The position numbers were made by a program, and so were the translations under genes. Shown one piece after another: positions 11,102 through 20,876 of a DNA stretch of 64,000 bases. The stretch's first letter is position 1. Each line of letters opens with the position of its first letter. Source of the stretch: Sphingomonadaceae bacterium (GTDB lineage Bacteria; Pseudomonadota; Alphaproteobacteria; Sphingomonadales; Sphingomonadaceae); NCBI GenBank assembly GCA_021732525.1, contig JAKFUU010000032.1:1-64000 (forward strand). The letters run 5' to 3'. A model generated the notes under the pieces. That model was given only the letters and a program-made list of their open reading frames with translations. It was not told the origin of the DNA and did no database searches.

Positions 11102-12837
11102 TCATACCTAACCGAATTTCACGAAAATATATCGTGCTTGCGCTGTTTAGCGGTACCGCTTTTGCTGCGCCGAACGCCGTATGGGCGCAGCAAATTGCAT
11201 CAGAATGGACGCCGCTTGATGATAGCGCGGCCGCCGCCGATGGTGAAGATTCGACCGCGCCCGTTGCCGAAAAGAGCAATCGAAATCGGCGGGGCGGCGG
11301 CAATCGGCCTCGCGTCGAAATCACCCCTTTCATCGAAGTACAACAGGTTGCATTTACAAGTTTCAACGATAACAGCGGCGATATATTGACATATTCCACC
11401 GTTGCCGCCGGGGTTGATGCGTCTATCGCTACCCGCCGCGCGGAGGGCCAGGTTAACGTGCGTTATGAGCGGCTGATTGCTTATGATGGCGGTTTGGAAG
11501 ACAGCGATATTGTTTCGGGTCTGGCCCGCGGTTCGGTAAAAGTTGCGCCGGGGCTTAGTTTCGAAGCCGGCGCGATAGCGACGCGCAGCCGGCTCGATGG
11601 ACGCGGGCAAGCCCCCACCAATCTGGTCGGAAACCCTGATAATATCACGCAGGTCTATTCGGTCTACGCGGGTCCAACTTTTTCCTCCAATATCGGCGGT
11701 GTTTCGGTGAATGCGGCTTATCGCGCTGGCTATACCAAAGTGGAAAGCGATAATGTGGGGCCGATACCCGCTGGGCAGCCCGCACTTGACATATTTGACG
11801 ATAGCGTAAGCCACAGCGCGGTTGCATCGGTGGGCGCGCAGCCGGGCGCTCTGCCGGTCGGCTGGTCGGTCGGTGGGGGGTATGACCGCGAGGATTCAGG
11901 GCAGCTCGACGGTCGTTTTGAAAGCGCCTATGTGCGCGGTGACGTTACCGTTCCCGTGGCCACTGGACTGGCTGTTGTTGGTGGCGTTGGTTATGAAGAT
12001 ATAGAGATTAGCGAGCGCGACGCGCTGCGCGATGCAACCGGCAATCCCGTTGTTGGCACCGATGGCCGTTTGGTTACCGATCCCGCGGCGCCGCGGTTGA
12101 TTGCGTTTCAAGAAGACGGCCTGATCTGGGATGTGGGTGTGGCATGGCGCCCCAGCCGCCGTACGTCGGTTAGCGCTTATTACGGACAACGTTACGGTAG
12201 CGATACATTTGGCGGCAACATAACCTACCAACCCAACAATAATTTTGCGGTCAATGTTTCGGTGTTCGATCAAGTGAGCGGTTTTGGCAATTTGCTCAAT
12301 GACAATTTGGCCGCATTGCCCACCAGTTTTCGGATCGCTCGCAACCCTTTTTCGGGTGACATTGCAAGCTGCGCCTTTGGCCAGTCGGGCGGTAATTGTT
12401 TCAACGATGCGCTGCAAACTGCCAGCTCGGCATCGTTTCGCAGCCGGGGCGTAACCGCATCACTCAGCTCTACTTTGGGCGGCTGGAATGCTGGTTTGGC
12501 CGCAGGATATAGCAACCGCCGCTTTTTGGCGTCTGCTTTGGGTGCCCGTGCGGAGCTGGCAGGTTTGGTCGATGAAAATTATTTCGCGCTCGCCACACTA
12601 GGCAAGGTTATTGACGAAAAGTCGGGTTTTGATACCAGTTTTTACGCCACCTATTTTGATCCGGGTTTTGTCGGCGCAAGCGATGTTATAGGTCTTGGCG
12701 CCAATGCGGCTTATTATCGTCAAATCATTCGCGGATTGTCCGCAACCGCGGCGGTTGGCATTGATAGTTTCCGCCAGGAAGATTTTGACAGTGACGTTAC
12801 TGCTTCGGCGCTCATCGGGCTGCGATACAGCTTTTGA
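11098..12837 (+). CDS. Outer-membrane beta-barrel protein of XrtA cluster
   Basis: This 579-residue protein has a signal peptide (ALFSGTAFAAPNAVWAQ), an acidic/Arg-rich linker, and many alternating strands ending in a terminal phenylalanine (LIGLRYSF), which is the outer-membrane assembly signal. It fits the barrel family regularly found in XrtA/PEP-CTERM exopolysaccharide clusters, about 16-18 strands. Its role is not proven; an outer-membrane channel or scaffold for polysaccharide secretion is the natural guess. The start overlaps the kinase stop (ATGA). After it the operon is interrupted by a 152-base repeat-containing spacer. Confidence 0.85.
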   Translation: MIIPNRISRKYIVLALFSGTAFAAPNAVWAQQIASEWTPLDDSAAAADGEDSTAPVAEKSNRNRRGGGNRPRVEITPFIEVQQVAFTSFNDNSGDILTYSTVAAGVDASIATRRAEGQVNVRYERLIAYDGGLEDSDIVSGLARGSVKVAPGLSFEAGAIATRSRLDGRGQAPTNLVGNPDNITQVYSVYAGPTFSSNIGGVSVNAAYRAGYTKVESDNVGPIPAGQPALDIFDDSVSHSAVASVGAQPGALPVGWSVGGGYDREDSGQLDGRFESAYVRGDVTVPVATGLAVVGGVGYEDIEISERDALRDATGNPVVGTDGRLVTDPAAPRLIAFQEDGLIWDVGVAWRPSRRTSVSAYYGQRYGSDTFGGNITYQPNNNFAVNVSVFDQVSGFGNLLNDNLAALPTSFRIARNPFSGDIASCAFGQSGGNCFNDALQTASSASFRSRGVTASLSSTLGGWNAGLAAGYSNRRFLASALGARAELAGLVDENYFALATLGKVIDEKSGFDTSFYATYFDPGFVGASDVIGLGANAAYYRQIIRGLSATAAVGIDSFRQEDFDSDVTASALIGLRYSF

Positions 12838-12861
12838 TGCGTGCCAGATTGTTTGGCTAGA

Positions 12862-12960
12862 GCGATTTCGAGTGAGGTGGAACCACCGAACGGCTCGGAA
12901 ATCGCGGAAAACAGGGAAACTAGACCCGGTTTTTGATTCAATCAAAAACGAACCGGGTCT
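12862..12960. repeat. Tandem hairpins inside the EPS cluster
   Basis: There are two stem-loops between the barrel gene and the ATPase gene. The first (12862-12905) pairs GCGATTTC with GAAATCGC, with an inner CGAG/CTCG and GGTGG-aa-CCACC. The second (12922-12960) pairs AGACCCGGTT with AACCGGGTCT around a TTTTGATTCAATCAAAA core. No T-run follows the second, so full termination is unlikely. The first resembles dispersed repeats I recall from other alphaproteobacteria. They may set different expression of genes before and after. Confidence 0.7.
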
Positions 12961-12989
12961 AAAGAATATAAGGTCGGAGAAAGACAAAA

Positions 12990-14246
12990 ATGTATGATCA
13001 ATTTTACGGACTGACCGGGCGGCCATTTCAGCTAACGCCAGATCCGCAATATTATTTTGAAAGCGGCACACACCGCAAAGCCTTGTCCTATTTGGGATAT
13101 GGTCTTGCGCAAGGTGAAGGCTTCATTGTGATAACTGGAGAAGTGGGCACGGGTAAATCCACATTGGTCGCGCATTTGATGCAAACCATCGACAAGGCCC
13201 GGCTCAATGCCGTAACGATCGTGACCAGCCAGCTCGATGGTGCCGATATGGTGCAAATGGTCTCTGAAAGCTTTGGAATGGCGACCCATGGACAAGGTAA
13301 GGCAGAGACGCTGAAAGCTATTGAAAATTATCTGCATGGCGAAGCGCGGGCCGGACGCCGCAGCTTATTGATTGTTGATGAGGCGCAAAATTTGACAATC
13401 GACGCCGTTGAAGAGCTGCGCATGCTGTCCAACTTCCAATTGGGTCCGCAGGCGTTGTTGCAGATTTTCCTGCTGGGTCAGCCGGAATTTCGGGATCTGG
13501 TACAAAATGCAATGGAATTGGAACAGCTGCGCCAACGGGTTATTGCAACGCATCATCTGGAAGCGATGGAGGCGGAAGAGGTAGAGCCTTATATCACCCA
13601 CAGGCTGTCACGCGCCGGATGGAACGGCAATCCGCGCATTGAAGCAAGCGCCATAGCCGCGCTATACCGCGAAACCGGCGGAGGCCCGCGTAAGCTGAAT
13701 ATGCTGATGAGCCGAGTGATGTTAATGGGTGCGGTCGAACAGTTGCATGTTATCGATGGCGACCTGGTTAACGCAGTTATCACCGACATGGCCGGAAAAC
13801 CATTTGAATATGAAGCGCCCATGTCCGCCAAGGGACCGGTCGCCTTACCGGCTGAGATTTCCGAAGACACTGGGCATGCGGTGGTTGATAAGGGGCATCC
13901 GGAAGCCAGAGGATCCGCCAAGGTTGTTGAATTCCCATCCTGCGCGGGTGACGGAGATGTTTCCGGTTCAGCGGCCGAATCTGCTTTATCTTCGGTTCAT
14001 GGTATGGCCGAAATGGCGGCGAGCACATTGCAATCCTCCACGCCAGTGATGTCGCCGCCGGCCGCTGTCACCAACAATTTGGAACAGACGTATCTTGACG
14101 CGATGGCCGGCCGTTTGACCGCGCTGGAGCAACGTGTGTCCGAACAGGATGACGCTTTGCGGCGGGTAGTGGCGATGATAATCGATTGGATGAATAGAGA
14201 ATCAGCGTTGGAAGCTGCGCAGAAACGCCCCGACCGAGCAGCTTAG
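12990..14246 (+). CDS. XrtA-associated ATPase (ExeA-like AAA)
   Basis: This is an AAA ATPase of the ExeA/GspA-like kind linked to XrtA clusters. It opens MYDQFYGLTGRPFQLTPDP, a signature of the family, then has a P-loop (TGEVGTGKSTL), Walker B (LLIVDEAQNL) and sensor region (LGQPEFRDL). The first 270 residues are the ATPase; the rest is low complexity with a C-terminal coiled coil (LEQRVSEQDDALRRVVAMI). The start has GGTCGGAGA upstream. It is probably cytoplasmic or membrane-associated and energises polymer export or assembly (inference from family context). Confidence 0.92.
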   Translation: MYDQFYGLTGRPFQLTPDPQYYFESGTHRKALSYLGYGLAQGEGFIVITGEVGTGKSTLVAHLMQTIDKARLNAVTIVTSQLDGADMVQMVSESFGMATHGQGKAETLKAIENYLHGEARAGRRSLLIVDEAQNLTIDAVEELRMLSNFQLGPQALLQIFLLGQPEFRDLVQNAMELEQLRQRVIATHHLEAMEAEEVEPYITHRLSRAGWNGNPRIEASAIAALYRETGGGPRKLNMLMSRVMLMGAVEQLHVIDGDLVNAVITDMAGKPFEYEAPMSAKGPVALPAEISEDTGHAVVDKGHPEARGSAKVVEFPSCAGDGDVSGSAAESALSSVHGMAEMAASTLQSSTPVMSPPAAVTNNLEQTYLDAMAGRLTALEQRVSEQDDALRRVVAMIIDWMNRESALEAAQKRPDRAA

Positions 14247-14272
14247 GCCAACAATGAAGGAGCCGCGAATCC

Positions 14273-15118
14273 GTGCAAAATGCGCTTTCGGTTGATGTTG
14301 AAGATTGGTTCCAGGTTGGCGCGTTCGAGACGGTAATTTCGCGCGGTGATTGGGATAGCCTTGAATGCCGCGCCGAACGTAATACCGATGCGGTGATGGC
14401 TCTGTTTGATGACGCGGGAGTGAAAGCGACCTTCTTCACGCTGGGCTGGGTGGCGGAGCGTTATCCGGCGTTGATGCGGCGGATCGTCGATAACGGGCAT
14501 GAAATCGCCAGCCACGGCTATGCGCATGACCGGGTTTTTAATTTCACGCCCGATCAGTTTGCTGCCGATATTGATCGCGCCCGCAAGCTGATCGAAGATA
14601 CATCGGGCGCGATGGTCACGGGATATCGCGCGCCCAGCTTTTCAATTGATGCGCGCACACCGTGGGCGCATGAAATATTGGCCGAAAAAGGCTATAGCTA
14701 TTCGTCGAGCGTCGCGCCGGTGAAGCATGATCATTACGGCTGGGCGCAGGCGCCGCGTTTCGCGTTCCATCCCGTGAAGGGCAGCAATTTTCTGGAGATC
14801 CCCGTAACGACCGCGCAATTGGGACCGAAGCGGTTGGCGGCGGGCGGGGGCGGATTTTTCCGGCTGTTGCCTTATCAATTTTCGCGCTGGGCAATCCGGC
14901 AAGTGAATAAGCAGGATCAGCGCCCCGCGATCATCTATTTCCATCCCTGGGAAATTGATCCCGATCAGCCGCGCGTTGCCAATGCGCCGATCAAATCCAA
15001 GCTGCGCCATTATACCAAGCTTGACAAGATGACGGGTAAGTTAACGCGCCTTGCCAAGGATTTTGATTGGGAACGGCTTGATGTGATTGCCGCGCGGGAG
15101 CTGGGGCGGCTGGCATGA
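14273..15118 (+). CDS. XrtA-system polysaccharide deacetylase
   Basis: This NodB-fold carbohydrate esterase removes acetyl groups from the nascent polysaccharide. Motif 1 is SVDVEDWF (residues about 5-12), motif 2 is HEIASHGYAHD, and motif 3 is GYRAPSFSID. The C-terminal DUF3473-type extension (FHPWEIDPDQPR) is typical of the XrtA-linked subfamily. The GTG start at 14273 is preceded by AAGGAG; 281 residues is the family length. No signal peptide is seen, so it is probably cytoplasmic. Its TGA overlaps the ATG of the next gene. Confidence 0.93.
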   Translation: MQNALSVDVEDWFQVGAFETVISRGDWDSLECRAERNTDAVMALFDDAGVKATFFTLGWVAERYPALMRRIVDNGHEIASHGYAHDRVFNFTPDQFAADIDRARKLIEDTSGAMVTGYRAPSFSIDARTPWAHEILAEKGYSYSSSVAPVKHDHYGWAQAPRFAFHPVKGSNFLEIPVTTAQLGPKRLAAGGGGFFRLLPYQFSRWAIRQVNKQDQRPAIIYFHPWEIDPDQPRVANAPIKSKLRHYTKLDKMTGKLTRLAKDFDWERLDVIAARELGRLA

Positions 15119-16197
15119 ATGCGCCGCAAAAATTTAGGGTAAGCGACGCGCAGATGGCGGTACGCGCTGCGCCGTTAACGGATGCCAATGAATGCGCACG
15201 GATCGATGCCTGGGCACTCGCACAGGCCGATGGATCGCCCTTTCACCGGCCAAAATGGCTAAAAGCGATCGAGGCGGGAACGGGGCAGCAAGCCTTTTGC
15301 CTGATTGCCGAAATAAACGGCCAGATAGATGGGCTATTGCCGCTGCATCTGATCCATTCGCCGTTATTTGGGCGTGCGCTGGTATCTTCGGGCTTTGCCG
15401 TGGGCGGCGGCATATTGGCGAAGAGCCGGACCGCGACCGCGCGCCTTGCGGCGGCAGCTTGGGCGATGGCGGAGCGCTATAGCTGCCCCGCCGTCGAGCT
15501 ACGCGGCGGGGCTTTGCCGGGCGGCGCCTGGATGGTGAAGGCAGATGCTCACGCCAATTTCGCCCGCGCGTTGACCAAAGATGACGAGGCCGAATTGCTT
15601 GCAATCCCTCGCAAACAGCGTGCCGAGGTGCGTAAGGGCCTTGAAAATGACTTATGCATCGAAACCGGAAATGCGCCGCGCGACCTTGATTGGCATTATG
15701 CGGTCTATGCCGAAAGCCTGCGCAATTTGGGTACGCCGGTTTTCCCCAAATCGTTGATGAAGGCCGTGCTGGACACCTTTGGTGATGAGGCGGATATATT
15801 GACTATGCTGCATGCAGGACGGCCCGTCGCCAGTGTGCTCAGCCTTTATCACAATGGCACCGTAATGCCTTATTGGGGCGGCGGCATTTGGGATGCACGG
15901 CGGCTGCGCGCCAATGATGTGATGTATTATGCGCTGATGAATCATGCGCGGGGCAAAGGGTGCCATAGCTTTGATTTTGGCCGTTCCAAAACGGGCAGCG
16001 GCGCGTATCATTTCAAGAAAAATTGGGGTTTTGATCCCGATCCCTTGGCCTATGTGCTGCGCATGGCCGATGGTGCGGAGCCGCGCGATGTGAATCCCAA
16101 TAGCCCGAAATATAAGCTACAAATTTCGCTTTGGCAGAAATTGCCGCTTTCCATCGCCAATCGTCTGGGGCCGTGGATCGCCAAAGGGCTGGGTTGA
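15115..16197 (+). CDS. FemAB-like protein of XrtA cluster
   Basis: This 360-residue protein has two GNAT-like halves as in FemABX peptidyltransferases: a first domain with SPFHRPKWLKAIE and LPLHLI, and a second with FDFGRSKTGSGAYHFKKNWG (core DFGRSKTGSGAYHF), which is the family hallmark. FemAB-like members of XrtA clusters are thought to add aminoacyl or acyl groups to a glycan or lipid-linked precursor; the actual substrate is not known. It overlaps the deacetylase stop by four bases and the glycosyltransferase start by one, so it is tightly coupled. Confidence 0.92.
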   Translation: MNAPQKFRVSDAQMAVRAAPLTDANECARIDAWALAQADGSPFHRPKWLKAIEAGTGQQAFCLIAEINGQIDGLLPLHLIHSPLFGRALVSSGFAVGGGILAKSRTATARLAAAAWAMAERYSCPAVELRGGALPGGAWMVKADAHANFARALTKDDEAELLAIPRKQRAEVRKGLENDLCIETGNAPRDLDWHYAVYAESLRNLGTPVFPKSLMKAVLDTFGDEADILTMLHAGRPVASVLSLYHNGTVMPYWGGGIWDARRLRANDVMYYALMNHARGKGCHSFDFGRSKTGSGAYHFKKNWGFDPDPLAYVLRMADGAEPRDVNPNSPKYKLQISLWQKLPLSIANRLGPWIAKGLG

Positions 16198-17432
16198 TGG
16201 CCGAGATATTATTTCTGGCCCACCGGATTCCATGGCCAGCGGATCGCGGCGATAAAATACGATCTTATCATTATTTGCAGCATTTGGCGCGGCTGGCGCC
16301 TGTCCATGTCGGGGCCTTTGCCGATGATGACCGTGATATGGGCTTTGCGGCGGAGATGGAACCTAATTTCGCCTCGGTCTATGCCGAGAAGCGCGGCAAG
16401 CCCCGGTGGCGCGCGGGCGTGGAGGCGCTCTGGTCGGGCAAGCCGGTTTCGCTCACAAGCTTCGCATCAGACAGCATGGCAGCGTGGGTGAGCGACAGGC
16501 TGCATTCCGGCAGAATTAGCCATATTTTCCTATTTTCCGGGCAGATGGCGCAATATATCCCGAATGATTTTGCTGGCCGGATAATTATGGATTTTGTCGA
16601 TGTCGATAGCGCGAAATTTGAAAGCTACGCGCGCGTTGGCAATCCGGTGATGCGCTGGGTGAACAGCCGCGAGGGCCGATTGCTTTCGGCTTTCGAGCAT
16701 AAAGTTGCCCGCCGCGCCGATGCGAGCTTATTCGTTAGCAAAGCGGAGGCCGAATTATTCCGCCAGCGTAGCATCGTGGGGGGCGCCGTGGGCAACGAAA
16801 AAATCATCGCTATGGGCAATGGCATCGATACCGTCCATTATGATCCGCAGGCGGAGATCCCGCGCGCCAAGGGGCTGCCCGTTGGCAAACGGATTATTTT
16901 CACTGGGCAGATGGATTATCGACCTAATATCGAGGCGGTGACCGACTTCGCGCATAATGCCATGCCCGCGATCCGCTGTGCGCATCCCGGGGTCTATTTT
17001 GTAATCGTGGGCCGCAATCCAGCAGACAGCGTGAAGGCACTGGCTAAACTTGACGGCGTGACCGTGACTGGTGCGGTCGATGATGTCCGCAGTTGGCTTG
17101 GGGCAGCGACGCTTGTTGTGGCACCCTTGCGGATCGCGCGCGGCATTCAAAATAAACTGTTGGAGGCGATGGCGATGGCAAAGCCTGTGGTTGCATCGCG
17201 CGCGGCGGCCGAAGGCATAGCGGCCGAGGATAAAGTCCATTTTCATATCGCAGCCAACATTGATGAAGAAATCGCGTATTGCTGCGCGCTGCTTGCCGAT
17301 CCAGAAGGCGCAAATAGGCTGGGAATCAGCGCGCGGTTTCATGTGACGCAAAATTACAGCTGGGCCGGGCAGCTTGCGCCGCTTGAGCGGCTGATGCAAA
17401 TTCCGCCGTGTATAACCGAGGCGGCGCAATGA
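16197..17432 (+). CDS. XrtA-associated glycosyltransferase (GT4 type)
   Basis: This is a GT-B fold glycosyltransferase in the PEP-CTERM/EpsH1-associated sugar transferase family. It begins MAEILFLAHRIPWPADRGDKI, with the family core RIPWPADRGDKIRSYH, has a linker near NEKIIAMGNGIDTVHY, and a C-terminal donor-binding region (PLRIARGIQNKLLEAMAMAKPVV, core GIQNKLLEAMAMAKP) with the expected late E. The start is ATG 16197, overlapping the upstream TGA, and gives 411 residues. It should add one sugar of the repeat unit on the cytoplasmic side. Confidence 0.92.
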   Translation: MAEILFLAHRIPWPADRGDKIRSYHYLQHLARLAPVHVGAFADDDRDMGFAAEMEPNFASVYAEKRGKPRWRAGVEALWSGKPVSLTSFASDSMAAWVSDRLHSGRISHIFLFSGQMAQYIPNDFAGRIIMDFVDVDSAKFESYARVGNPVMRWVNSREGRLLSAFEHKVARRADASLFVSKAEAELFRQRSIVGGAVGNEKIIAMGNGIDTVHYDPQAEIPRAKGLPVGKRIIFTGQMDYRPNIEAVTDFAHNAMPAIRCAHPGVYFVIVGRNPADSVKALAKLDGVTVTGAVDDVRSWLGAATLVVAPLRIARGIQNKLLEAMAMAKPVVASRAAAEGIAAEDKVHFHIAANIDEEIAYCCALLADPEGANRLGISARFHVTQNYSWAGQLAPLERLMQIPPCITEAAQ

Positions 17433-18973
17433 CCGTGATGGCGCGAAAATGGCGCGAATGGACCGAGTCGGCGAGCAATGGCTCGCAAAATCTGTGGCGG
17501 TCGTCTGCGCGGATGCTGGCTCTCACATGGGCTGGTTTGCTGCTGCTATTTTGGCGCGATACGGCGGATATGGCTATGATCTGGTGGAACAGCTCGACCT
17601 TCAATCATTGCCTGTTAATTATCCCGATTCTGATCTGGCTGGTGGTGCAGCGCAAAGCCGAATTGGCGCAGTTAACGCCGCAGGCTTGGTGGCCCGCGCT
17701 GGCCTATGTGGCGGCGGGTGCGTTCGGCTGGTTGCTTGGTGATGCGGCAGGCGTGGCGACCGCGCGGCAGTTGGGTTTGCTAATGATGCTGCAGGGGAGC
17801 GCGGCGACGTTGCTGGGCCCCAATGGGACGCGCGGCTTGCTATTCCCGCTATTTTATATGTTTTTCCTGTTGCCTTTGGGCGAAGAGGCGGTTCCGGCGC
17901 TGCAAACTCTCACGGCCAAAATGTGCATGGCAATGCTAGGATGGGCCGGCATCCCTGCGCATATTGAGGGGATATTTATCTCCACACCGGCGGGCTTGTT
18001 CCGCGTTGCTGAGGCTTGTTCGGGGGTGAAATTCCTGATCGCGATGGTCGCGCTGGGCTCGCTGATATCTAATTTATGCTTTGTCAGCTGGCGGCGGCGG
18101 GCGGCTTTTATGGCGGCCTGCTTCATCGTGCCCATTATCGCGAACGGCATCCGCGCTTTTGTGACTATTTATATCGCGGAATTTCGAGGGATCGAGTCTG
18201 CTGCTGGTTTTGACCATGTCTTTTATGGCTGGATATTCTTTGGTGTTGTGATCGCTATCGTGATCGGCGGCGCATGGAGATATTTCGATAAAAGCGCCGA
18301 TGCCGCCGCATTTGATCCCAGGCAGCTGCAATCGCCCGTGCGCTTTGCTGCGCCGGCCAAAGCGGCTATGGCGGGGTTGGCTGTGGCCGCCTTGCTGCCT
18401 GCTGCCTGGTCCGCCGCGATGGCCAGCCAAGTGGCTTCATTGCCGCGAAATAATGCGTTGCCGCAGCTTGCGGGCTGGCAGCAAATAAGCCCCGAAGGCG
18501 GTCATCATTGGAGCCCACGTTTTGACGGCGCAAGTCAAATCCTATTCGGACGATATCGCAATAGCGCCGGGCAGAATGTCGATCTGTTCATTGCCCTTTA
18601 TGATCGGCAAGTCGAAGGCCGCGAGATTGTCGGCTATGGTCAGGGCGCGGTGGATCCGGCAAGCGATTGGTCTTGGGCCGAAAATGCGCCTGCGCCCGCG
18701 AATGGCAAAGCCGAGCGGATCATAGCAAGCGGTTCCATATCGCGCGATGTGGTGAGTTTCTACCGCGCCGGCGGCGTGACCAGTGGGTCGGGCCAGACAA
18801 TTAAGCTCGCTACGTTAAAAACCCGGCTATTGGGCGGGCGGCCCCAAGCGGCCGCAATCCTTGTCTCGGCGGAATATCGCGGTGATCAGTCGCAGCGTGG
18901 CGCGATCGACGCCTTCATTAAAGATTTGGGTAATATCGATAAATTTGCTGACCAGATGGCGGGTGTGCGCTAA
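17429..18973 (+). CDS. xrtA: Exosortase A with EpsI domain
   Basis: This is a membrane transpeptidase that cleaves and sorts PEP-CTERM proteins. It has about eight transmembrane segments in the first 300 residues, and the catalytic triad is complete: C197 in EACSGVKF, R242 in NGIRAF and H263 in DHVFYG. The C-terminal 200 residues are the periplasmic EpsI-like domain (LAGWQQ, then DLFIALYDRQVEGREIV), fused as usual in XrtA. The start is ATG 17429, overlapping the glycosyltransferase stop; length 514. No PEP-CTERM substrate is encoded in this window, so its targets must be elsewhere, or the enzyme works mainly with the polysaccharide system. Confidence 0.95.
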   Translation: MTVMARKWREWTESASNGSQNLWRSSARMLALTWAGLLLLFWRDTADMAMIWWNSSTFNHCLLIIPILIWLVVQRKAELAQLTPQAWWPALAYVAAGAFGWLLGDAAGVATARQLGLLMMLQGSAATLLGPNGTRGLLFPLFYMFFLLPLGEEAVPALQTLTAKMCMAMLGWAGIPAHIEGIFISTPAGLFRVAEACSGVKFLIAMVALGSLISNLCFVSWRRRAAFMAACFIVPIIANGIRAFVTIYIAEFRGIESAAGFDHVFYGWIFFGVVIAIVIGGAWRYFDKSADAAAFDPRQLQSPVRFAAPAKAAMAGLAVAALLPAAWSAAMASQVASLPRNNALPQLAGWQQISPEGGHHWSPRFDGASQILFGRYRNSAGQNVDLFIALYDRQVEGREIVGYGQGAVDPASDWSWAENAPAPANGKAERIIASGSISRDVVSFYRAGGVTSGSGQTIKLATLKTRLLGGRPQAAAILVSAEYRGDQSQRGAIDAFIKDLGNIDKFADQMAGVR

Positions 18974-18983
18974 GCGCTGGCCT

Positions 18984-20876
18984 ATGTGCGGCATAGCGGG
19001 CATCTTCCATATCGAAACGGCCAAGCCGGTGGACCCGGAGCGCGTCCGCCGGATGGCCGATGCGCTTGCCCACCGGGGCCCCGATGGATCGGGGGTTTGG
19101 ACGGCCGCGGGTATCGGTCTGGGTCATCGGCGGCTTTCCATTATTGATCTTGCGGGCGGCGCGCAGCCGATGCAGTCTGAGGATCGAAAAACGGTGCTCA
19201 GCTTCAATGGCGAAATCTATAACTTTCGCGATTTGCGGCGGCAATTGGAATTGGCGGGTTACGCGTTCCAAAGCGATAGCGATAGTGAGGTCATCCTGCA
19301 TGGCTGGCGGCATTGGGGGCCGGATTGTGTGCGCCATTTTCACGGCATGTTTGCTTTTGCAATTTATGACGCCGAACATCGTCAGCTATTTCTCGCGCGT
19401 GACCGGCTCGGTGTAAAGCCGCTGCATTATGCGCAGATCGCCGATGGCAGTGTGATTTTCGGTTCGGAGTTGAAGGCGTTGCTCGCTCATCCCGCGTTGC
19501 GGCGAGAGGCGAATTTGGGCGCTCTCGATGATTATCTCGCCTTTGGTTATGTGCCCGATCATACTTGTTTGGTGCAAGGCGTGAGGAAGCTCCCCGCTGG
19601 GCATTATCTGCTGCTCACGCAAGGCCGGCCGATGCCGCAGGCCGTGGAATATTGGGACATTGATTTTTCGCAGCGGGTTCGCGGATCGCAGGAAGAGCTG
19701 GAAGAAGAGCTGCTGCGGCTGATGAAGCAAGCGGTGGCATCGCGCATGGTTGCCGATGTGCCGCTGGGCGCGTTTCTTTCGGGCGGGGTGGATAGTAGCA
19801 GCGTCGTCGCGCTGATGGCGGAGACATCGCGGCAGCCGGTAAAAACTTGCTCGATTGGCTTTGACGTTAGCGCGCTTGATGAAAGCGCCTATGCGGATAT
19901 CATCGCCAAGCGCTTCGTGACTGAACATCGCAGCCGCAAGGTCGGCTCGGATGATTTTGCGCTGATCGATACGCTGGCGCATCATTTTGACGAACCCTTC
20001 GCCGATGCAAGCGCCTTGCCGACTTACCGTGTATGCCAATTGGCGCGGGAGAATGTGACCGTGGCTTTGTCGGGCGACGGCGCGGATGAGGCGATGGCCG
20101 GATATCGCCGCTATGTCTTCCATCATAGCGAAGAGCGCGTGCGCGCGGCGATACCCGGTGGCATCCGCGCTGGCATATTGGGGCCGCTCGGACGGATCTA
20201 TCCCAAAGCCGATTGGGCCCCGCGGTCGCTGCGCGCCAAGACGACCTTGCTGTCGCTCGCTCGGTCCGGCGAGGAAGGCTATGCCGAGGCGGTGGGGGTG
20301 ACCGGCCCCGACATTCGCCGCGCGCTTTATTCGCGCAAAGCACGCGGGATATTGCAGGATTATACCGGCGAGACGCATATGCAGCGGATGATGCGATCCG
20401 CACCCGCGCGCAGCGGGCTGGACCGGGCGCAATATGCCGATATGAAATTATGGCTGCCCGGCGATATCCTCACCAAGCTCGATCGGATGAGCATGGCCGT
20501 CAGCTTGGAAGCGCGCGAGCCGCTGCTCGATCATCGGTTGATGGAATTTGCCGCGAGCCTGCCCGAAAATATGCGGGTGCGGCGCGGGCAGGGCAAATAT
20601 CTGATGAAGCAGACGATGGAGCGTTACCTGCCGAAGGATATACTCTACCGCCCGAAAATGGGCTTTGTCACGCCGATCGCGCATTGGCTGCGCGGGCCGC
20701 TGGCTGAGGCCGCGCGGGAAATTGCGAATAGCCGGACGCTGGCGGGAATGGAATGGTTTGATAGCGGTGCGATTGCCAAACTGGCTGAGGATCATACCGC
20801 GGGCCGCAGCGACAATGGGCGGCTTTTATGGCAGCTTATTATGCTCGAAAAATCGGTCGCGCGACTATTTGGTTAG
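18984..20876 (+). CDS. XrtA-associated asparagine synthase-like amidotransferase
   Basis: This is a glutamine amidotransferase of the asparagine synthetase B fold. The N-terminal nucleophile is Cys2 (MCGIAGIF); the glutaminase domain has the RLSIIDL and SFNGEIYN motifs, and the synthetase domain has the ATP pyrophosphatase loop FLSGGVDSS. Its 630 residues fit the amidotransferase family tied to exosortase A clusters, thought to amidate a sugar acid in the polysaccharide rather than free aspartate. The start ATG 18984 is fixed by the need for Cys at position 2. It ends the cluster, converging with truA and overlapping it by four bases. Confidence 0.93.
   Translation: MCGIAGIFHIETAKPVDPERVRRMADALAHRGPDGSGVWTAAGIGLGHRRLSIIDLAGGAQPMQSEDRKTVLSFNGEIYNFRDLRRQLELAGYAFQSDSDSEVILHGWRHWGPDCVRHFHGMFAFAIYDAEHRQLFLARDRLGVKPLHYAQIADGSVIFGSELKALLAHPALRREANLGALDDYLAFGYVPDHTCLVQGVRKLPAGHYLLLTQGRPMPQAVEYWDIDFSQRVRGSQEELEEELLRLMKQAVASRMVADVPLGAFLSGGVDSSSVVALMAETSRQPVKTCSIGFDVSALDESAYADIIAKRFVTEHRSRKVGSDDFALIDTLAHHFDEPFADASALPTYRVCQLARENVTVALSGDGADEAMAGYRRYVFHHSEERVRAAIPGGIRAGILGPLGRIYPKADWAPRSLRAKTTLLSLARSGEEGYAEAVGVTGPDIRRALYSRKARGILQDYTGETHMQRMMRSAPARSGLDRAQYADMKLWLPGDILTKLDRMSMAVSLEAREPLLDHRLMEFAASLPENMRVRRGQGKYLMKQTMERYLPKDILYRPKMGFVTPIAHWLRGPLAEAAREIANSRTLAGMEWFDSGAIAKLAEDHTAGRSDNGRLLWQLIMLEKSVARLFG

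Noticed and set aside
19386-20432. 348-codon frame opposite the amidotransferase gene
   Set aside because: It is the shadow of a conserved coding region, with no ribosome-binding site or recognisable domain.
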